Positions 6,124 through 7,789 of a stretch of 7,789 nucleotides of DNA are shown piece after piece (within the stretch, counting starts at the first letter, position 1; each line of letters begins with the position of its first letter). Source of the stretch: Ignavibacteriota bacterium (lineage in GTDB: Bacteria; Bacteroidota; UBA10030; JAHEZR01). The stretch lies in contig JAHEZR010000040.1 of NCBI GenBank assembly GCA_023251005.1, positions 1 to 7,789 on the forward strand. Direction: 5' to 3'. Under the pieces are notes generated by a model. The model was not told where the DNA came from, did not search any database, and was given only the letters and a program-made list of their open reading frames with translations. The position numbers and the translations under genes are program-made.

Positions 6124-6939
6124 ATGGAGAAAATTCTTCAGATGCTCGACGTCGCAATCGAAGCAGCGAAAGAAGCGGGAAAGGTTCTGAGGCTCAATCT
6201 CGGCAGGGTGAAAGAAATCCAGCGTAAAGTCGGGCAGGAGACGAACCTTGTGACGGAGATAGACCGGCAATCAGAGCAGCTCATCATCGGCATCATCAAG
6301 CGACACTTTCCACAGCACGATTTTCTCGGTGAGGAAAGTGGGTTCAGATTCGCCGAGCCCGACGGGACAAAGGAGAAAAAGTCAGAATACAAATGGATCA
6401 TCGACCCGCTGGACGGAACGACGAACTATACGCACCATTTCCCTTGCTTCGCGATTTCAATCGGTCTGGAGAGAAAAGGCGAGTTAATCCTTGGCGTCGT
6501 CTATGATCCGAATCTCGATGAGCTTTTCACCGCGGAGAAAGGGAGAGGAGCATTCGTGAACGGCAAGCGAATGTCAGTTTCCAAGAGCGATGCGCTCATC
6601 CGCAGCTTGCTTGTAACGGGCTTTCCCTACAATATCAAGGACAATCCGGATCACGCGATCGAGCACTTCGTCAACTTTCTCAAAGAGGCTCAGGCAGTCC
6701 GACGGATGGGCTCCGCGGCCATCGATCTTGCGTATGTCGCCGCGGGTCGTATCGATGGATTCTGGGAAGTGTCGCTGAACTCGTGGGATGTGGCAGCAGG
6801 GGTTCTCCTCGTCAAAGAAGCAGGAGGAAAGGTAACGGACTTTGTCGGTAACCCTCACAGCATTTATCAGAAACCTATCCTGGCCAGCAATGGCATCGTC
6901 CATGAGCTGATGATAGGAGTGCTGAAGAGAGGATTGTGA
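6124..6939 (+). CDS. suhB: Inositol monophosphatase family phosphatase, 271 aa
   Basis: A Mg2+-dependent, Li+-sensitive-type sugar phosphatase family member. Relatives hydrolyse inositol-1-phosphate, and in some bacteria SuhB also assists rRNA transcription. The metal site is complete: Glu70 in GEES (69-72), Asp94, Asp97 and the GTT of WIIDPLDGTTNY (91-102), and Asp222 in WDVAAGVLLVKEAGG (221-235). The length is typical of bacterial SuhB-like proteins. ATG 6124 gives the usual helix-rich N-terminus; ATG 6120 is in another frame, and no Shine-Dalgarno precedes either. The gene is divergent from glycerate kinase across a 121-bp promoter region and ends at a hairpin terminator, so it is probably transcribed alone. 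The substrate (inositol phosphate, fructose-1,6-bisphosphate, histidinol phosphate or PAP) cannot be decided from sequence, and the symbol is by similarity only. Confidence 0.93.
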   Translation: MEKILQMLDVAIEAAKEAGKVLRLNLGRVKEIQRKVGQETNLVTEIDRQSEQLIIGIIKRHFPQHDFLGEESGFRFAEPDGTKEKKSEYKWIIDPLDGTTNYTHHFPCFAISIGLERKGELILGVVYDPNLDELFTAEKGRGAFVNGKRMSVSKSDALIRSLLVTGFPYNIKDNPDHAIEHFVNFLKEAQAVRRMGSAAIDLAYVAAGRIDGFWEVSLNSWDVAAGVLLVKEAGGKVTDFVGNPHSIYQKPILASNGIVHELMIGVLKRGL

Positions 6940-6973
6940 ACCGAAAGACTATTATTGAGTAAGAAAGTAAAGC

Positions 6974-7002
6974 AAAAGGGCGAGGATCATTTCGCCCTTT
7001 TT
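6974..7002. terminator. Bidirectional rho-independent terminator
   Basis: AAAAGGGCGA (6974-6983) pairs perfectly with TCGCCCTTTT (6992-7001) around an eight-base loop, giving a 10-bp stem followed by T residues on the plus strand. Because the arms begin with an A-run and end with a T-run, it can work in both directions. It lies between the convergent phosphatase and ferredoxin genes, as expected for a shared terminator. Confidence 0.9.
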
Positions 7003-7025
7003 CACTTACAACCAACGAATCGTTG

Positions 7026-7463
7026 TTAAAACTTCTTGAGAAGGTCGAATGCGATCATTCCCAGCATGAGAAGAAAAACGAGTCCAAAGCCCGAGAAGAT
7101 TCCAAAGAGAATCACTCGCTGCTTTGTGAGTTCTTTGTCAAACTCGACGTTCGGCCGGGTTACGACTTTGATGTCGCCGTTCACAGCGACTTGACAGGAG
7201 AGCCGGAGATTGAGAGGAGTTTTCTTCGCAAGCAAGAATTTTCCAATGAGTGTACTTTCTTCGGCTGGAGTCCTCGATGAGGCTCCTCTTCCGTCGAGGA
7301 TTTCGACGCGGCACGTTCCGCAGAGACGATGGCCTCGGCAGTTGAGGATTCTGTTGATCCCCTTGTACACCGGGATCTGGCACTTTAGCGCGAACTTGCG
7401 CAGGTTTGTACCGGGTGGGACATCGTACCTCTTTTTTTCTTTTACAAATTCAACGACTGGCAT
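7026..7463 (-). CDS. 2Fe-2S ferredoxin with a C-terminal membrane anchor, 145 aa
   Basis: A one-electron carrier of the beta-grasp ferredoxin fold. The cluster ligands are Cys42, Cys48, Cys51 and Cys90 (C-x5-C-x2-C-x38-C), with CRGHRLCGTCRVEI at 42-55 and RLSCQV at 87-92. The x5 spacing differs from the C-x4-C of plant-type ferredoxins. The N-terminus (MPVVEFVKEKKRYDVPPG) supplies the first beta strands. Unlike ordinary soluble ferredoxins of about 100 residues, it continues past a short linker into one strong hydrophobic helix at about 117-139, ending DLLKKF, so the domain is probably held at the cytoplasmic face of the inner membrane. ATG 7463 has no Shine-Dalgarno. The gene is 104 bp downstream of the nucleoside phosphorylase and ends at the bidirectional terminator. 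The partner reductase or enzyme is not in the window. Confidence 0.9.
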   Translation of the reverse strand: MPVVEFVKEKKRYDVPPGTNLRKFALKCQIPVYKGINRILNCRGHRLCGTCRVEILDGRGASSRTPAEESTLIGKFLLAKKTPLNLRLSCQVAVNGDIKVVTRPNVEFDKELTKQRVILFGIFSGFGLVFLLMLGMIAFDLLKKF

Positions 7464-7530
7464 GGAGAATTAAAAAGATGGTTGGTATATGTAATTAGGC
7501 TGCAAACGGTTTTCATATTCTCACTTCGCT

Positions 7531-7561
7531 CGAAAATAAAAATAAATTGTCACTGAATCAA
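7531..7561 (-). promoter_or_regulatory. Candidate promoter for the ferredoxin gene
   Basis: On the minus strand TTG (7561-7559), then 20 bases, then TATTTTCG (7538-7531) is a third TTG-N20-TAnnTT match, in an A/T-rich intergenic stretch. It would give a leader of roughly 60-70 bases. The A/T-rich context makes a chance match easier, and the TTG overlaps the region just past the phosphorylase stop. Confidence 0.3.
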
Positions 7562-7567
7562 GCTGCC

Positions 7568-7789
7568 TCATTGGCTATTCGTTTCCTTACCCCAGGGCGT
7601 AACGAGAATCTCCCCTGCCTTTGAATCCGCGATCTCGATCTTGCTGATGATGAGAGGATTCGTCTGCGGTATCGAGCTGCTAAATCGAAAAGCATCTGTG
7701 ACCATCTGCTTTGCTGCCGCTATGCCCTCTCGGTGGTCCGCATAGAGCATCGCAACGCATTCACCCTTTTCCACAGGATCGCCGACTTT
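7568..7789 (-). CDS. pdp: Pyrimidine-nucleoside phosphorylase, C-terminal end (runs off the right edge)
   Basis: The last 73 codons of a leftward gene are present and the frame is open to the window edge. The visible protein starts KVGDPVEKGECVAMLYAD, the lipoyl-like turn (GDxVxKG followed by a hydrophobic strand) of the C-terminal domain of pyrimidine-nucleoside or thymidine phosphorylases. It continues with a helix (EGIAAAKQMVTDAFRFS) and PLIISKIEIADSK, matching the usual family ending in which a helix leads to a Pro-Pro/Leu-Ile strand. The enzyme cleaves pyrimidine nucleosides with phosphate to a base and (deoxy)ribose-1-phosphate in salvage. The catalytic domain is outside the window, so the choice between pdp and deoA, and whether the gene is intact, cannot be judged. 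About 17 residues after the conserved end (to TPWGKETNSQ) form an extra tail. Confidence 0.82.
   Translation of the reverse strand, partial: KVGDPVEKGECVAMLYADHREGIAAAKQMVTDAFRFSSSIPQTNPLIISKIEIADSKAGEILVTPWGKETNSQ

Noticed and set aside
7521..7536. TTCGCTCGAA inverted repeat near the ferredoxin promoter
   Set aside because: The arms are four bases and the match is within chance expectation.

Overview
The window is ordinary chromosomal bacterial DNA of roughly balanced base composition, gene-dense, and carries no insertion sequence, CRISPR array, tRNA or rRNA that I can see. Three intergenic regions each carry a TTG-N20-TAnnTT element, which resembles the Bacteroidota-type housekeeping promoter (TTG about 20 bp before TAnnTTTG). 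Two genes also have clear purine-rich ribosome binding sites. A member of the Bacteroidota/Chlorobiota/Ignavibacteria side of the tree would fit, but this is a weak inference and no marker gene is present to settle it.

Layout, left to right. Positions 1-6002 form a long leftward gene string. In transcription order it holds a glycerate 2-kinase (6002-4848), an endonuclease V (4826-4107), a prohibitin/SPFH membrane protein (4061-3168), an in-frame C-terminal stub of a second prohibitin (3167-2838), a 37-residue membrane/coiled-coil small protein (2752-2639), a 701-residue sodium:solute symporter (2477-372) and the 5' part of an unrecognised gene (276-1). Positions 6003-6123 are a divergent promoter region. 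Rightward from it runs an inositol-monophosphatase-family phosphatase (6124-6939). A bidirectional hairpin terminator (6974-7002) separates this from a leftward membrane-anchored 2Fe-2S ferredoxin (7463-7026). The right edge holds the C-terminal end of a pyrimidine-nucleoside phosphorylase (7789-7568).

How the genes relate: glycerate kinase and endonuclease V are 21 bp apart and are probably cotranscribed, although their functions (three-carbon acid metabolism and deaminated-base repair) do not obviously connect. The membrane-associated group (prohibitin, small coiled-coil protein, Na+ symporter) has wider gaps (85-161 bp), and the symporter may have its own promoter.

The most notable signal is the prohibitin stub. 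It aligns over 72 codons with the C-terminus of the neighbouring intact prohibitin at 47/72 identical residues, and 29 of those 47 conserved residues use a different synonymous codon. The two copies therefore diverged as functional proteins. The stub is in the same frame as the intact gene, directly after its TAG stop, has no ATG anywhere, and has TGG where the intact copy has its stop. Otherwise the window is mostly housekeeping, and I did not see a complete undescribed system.
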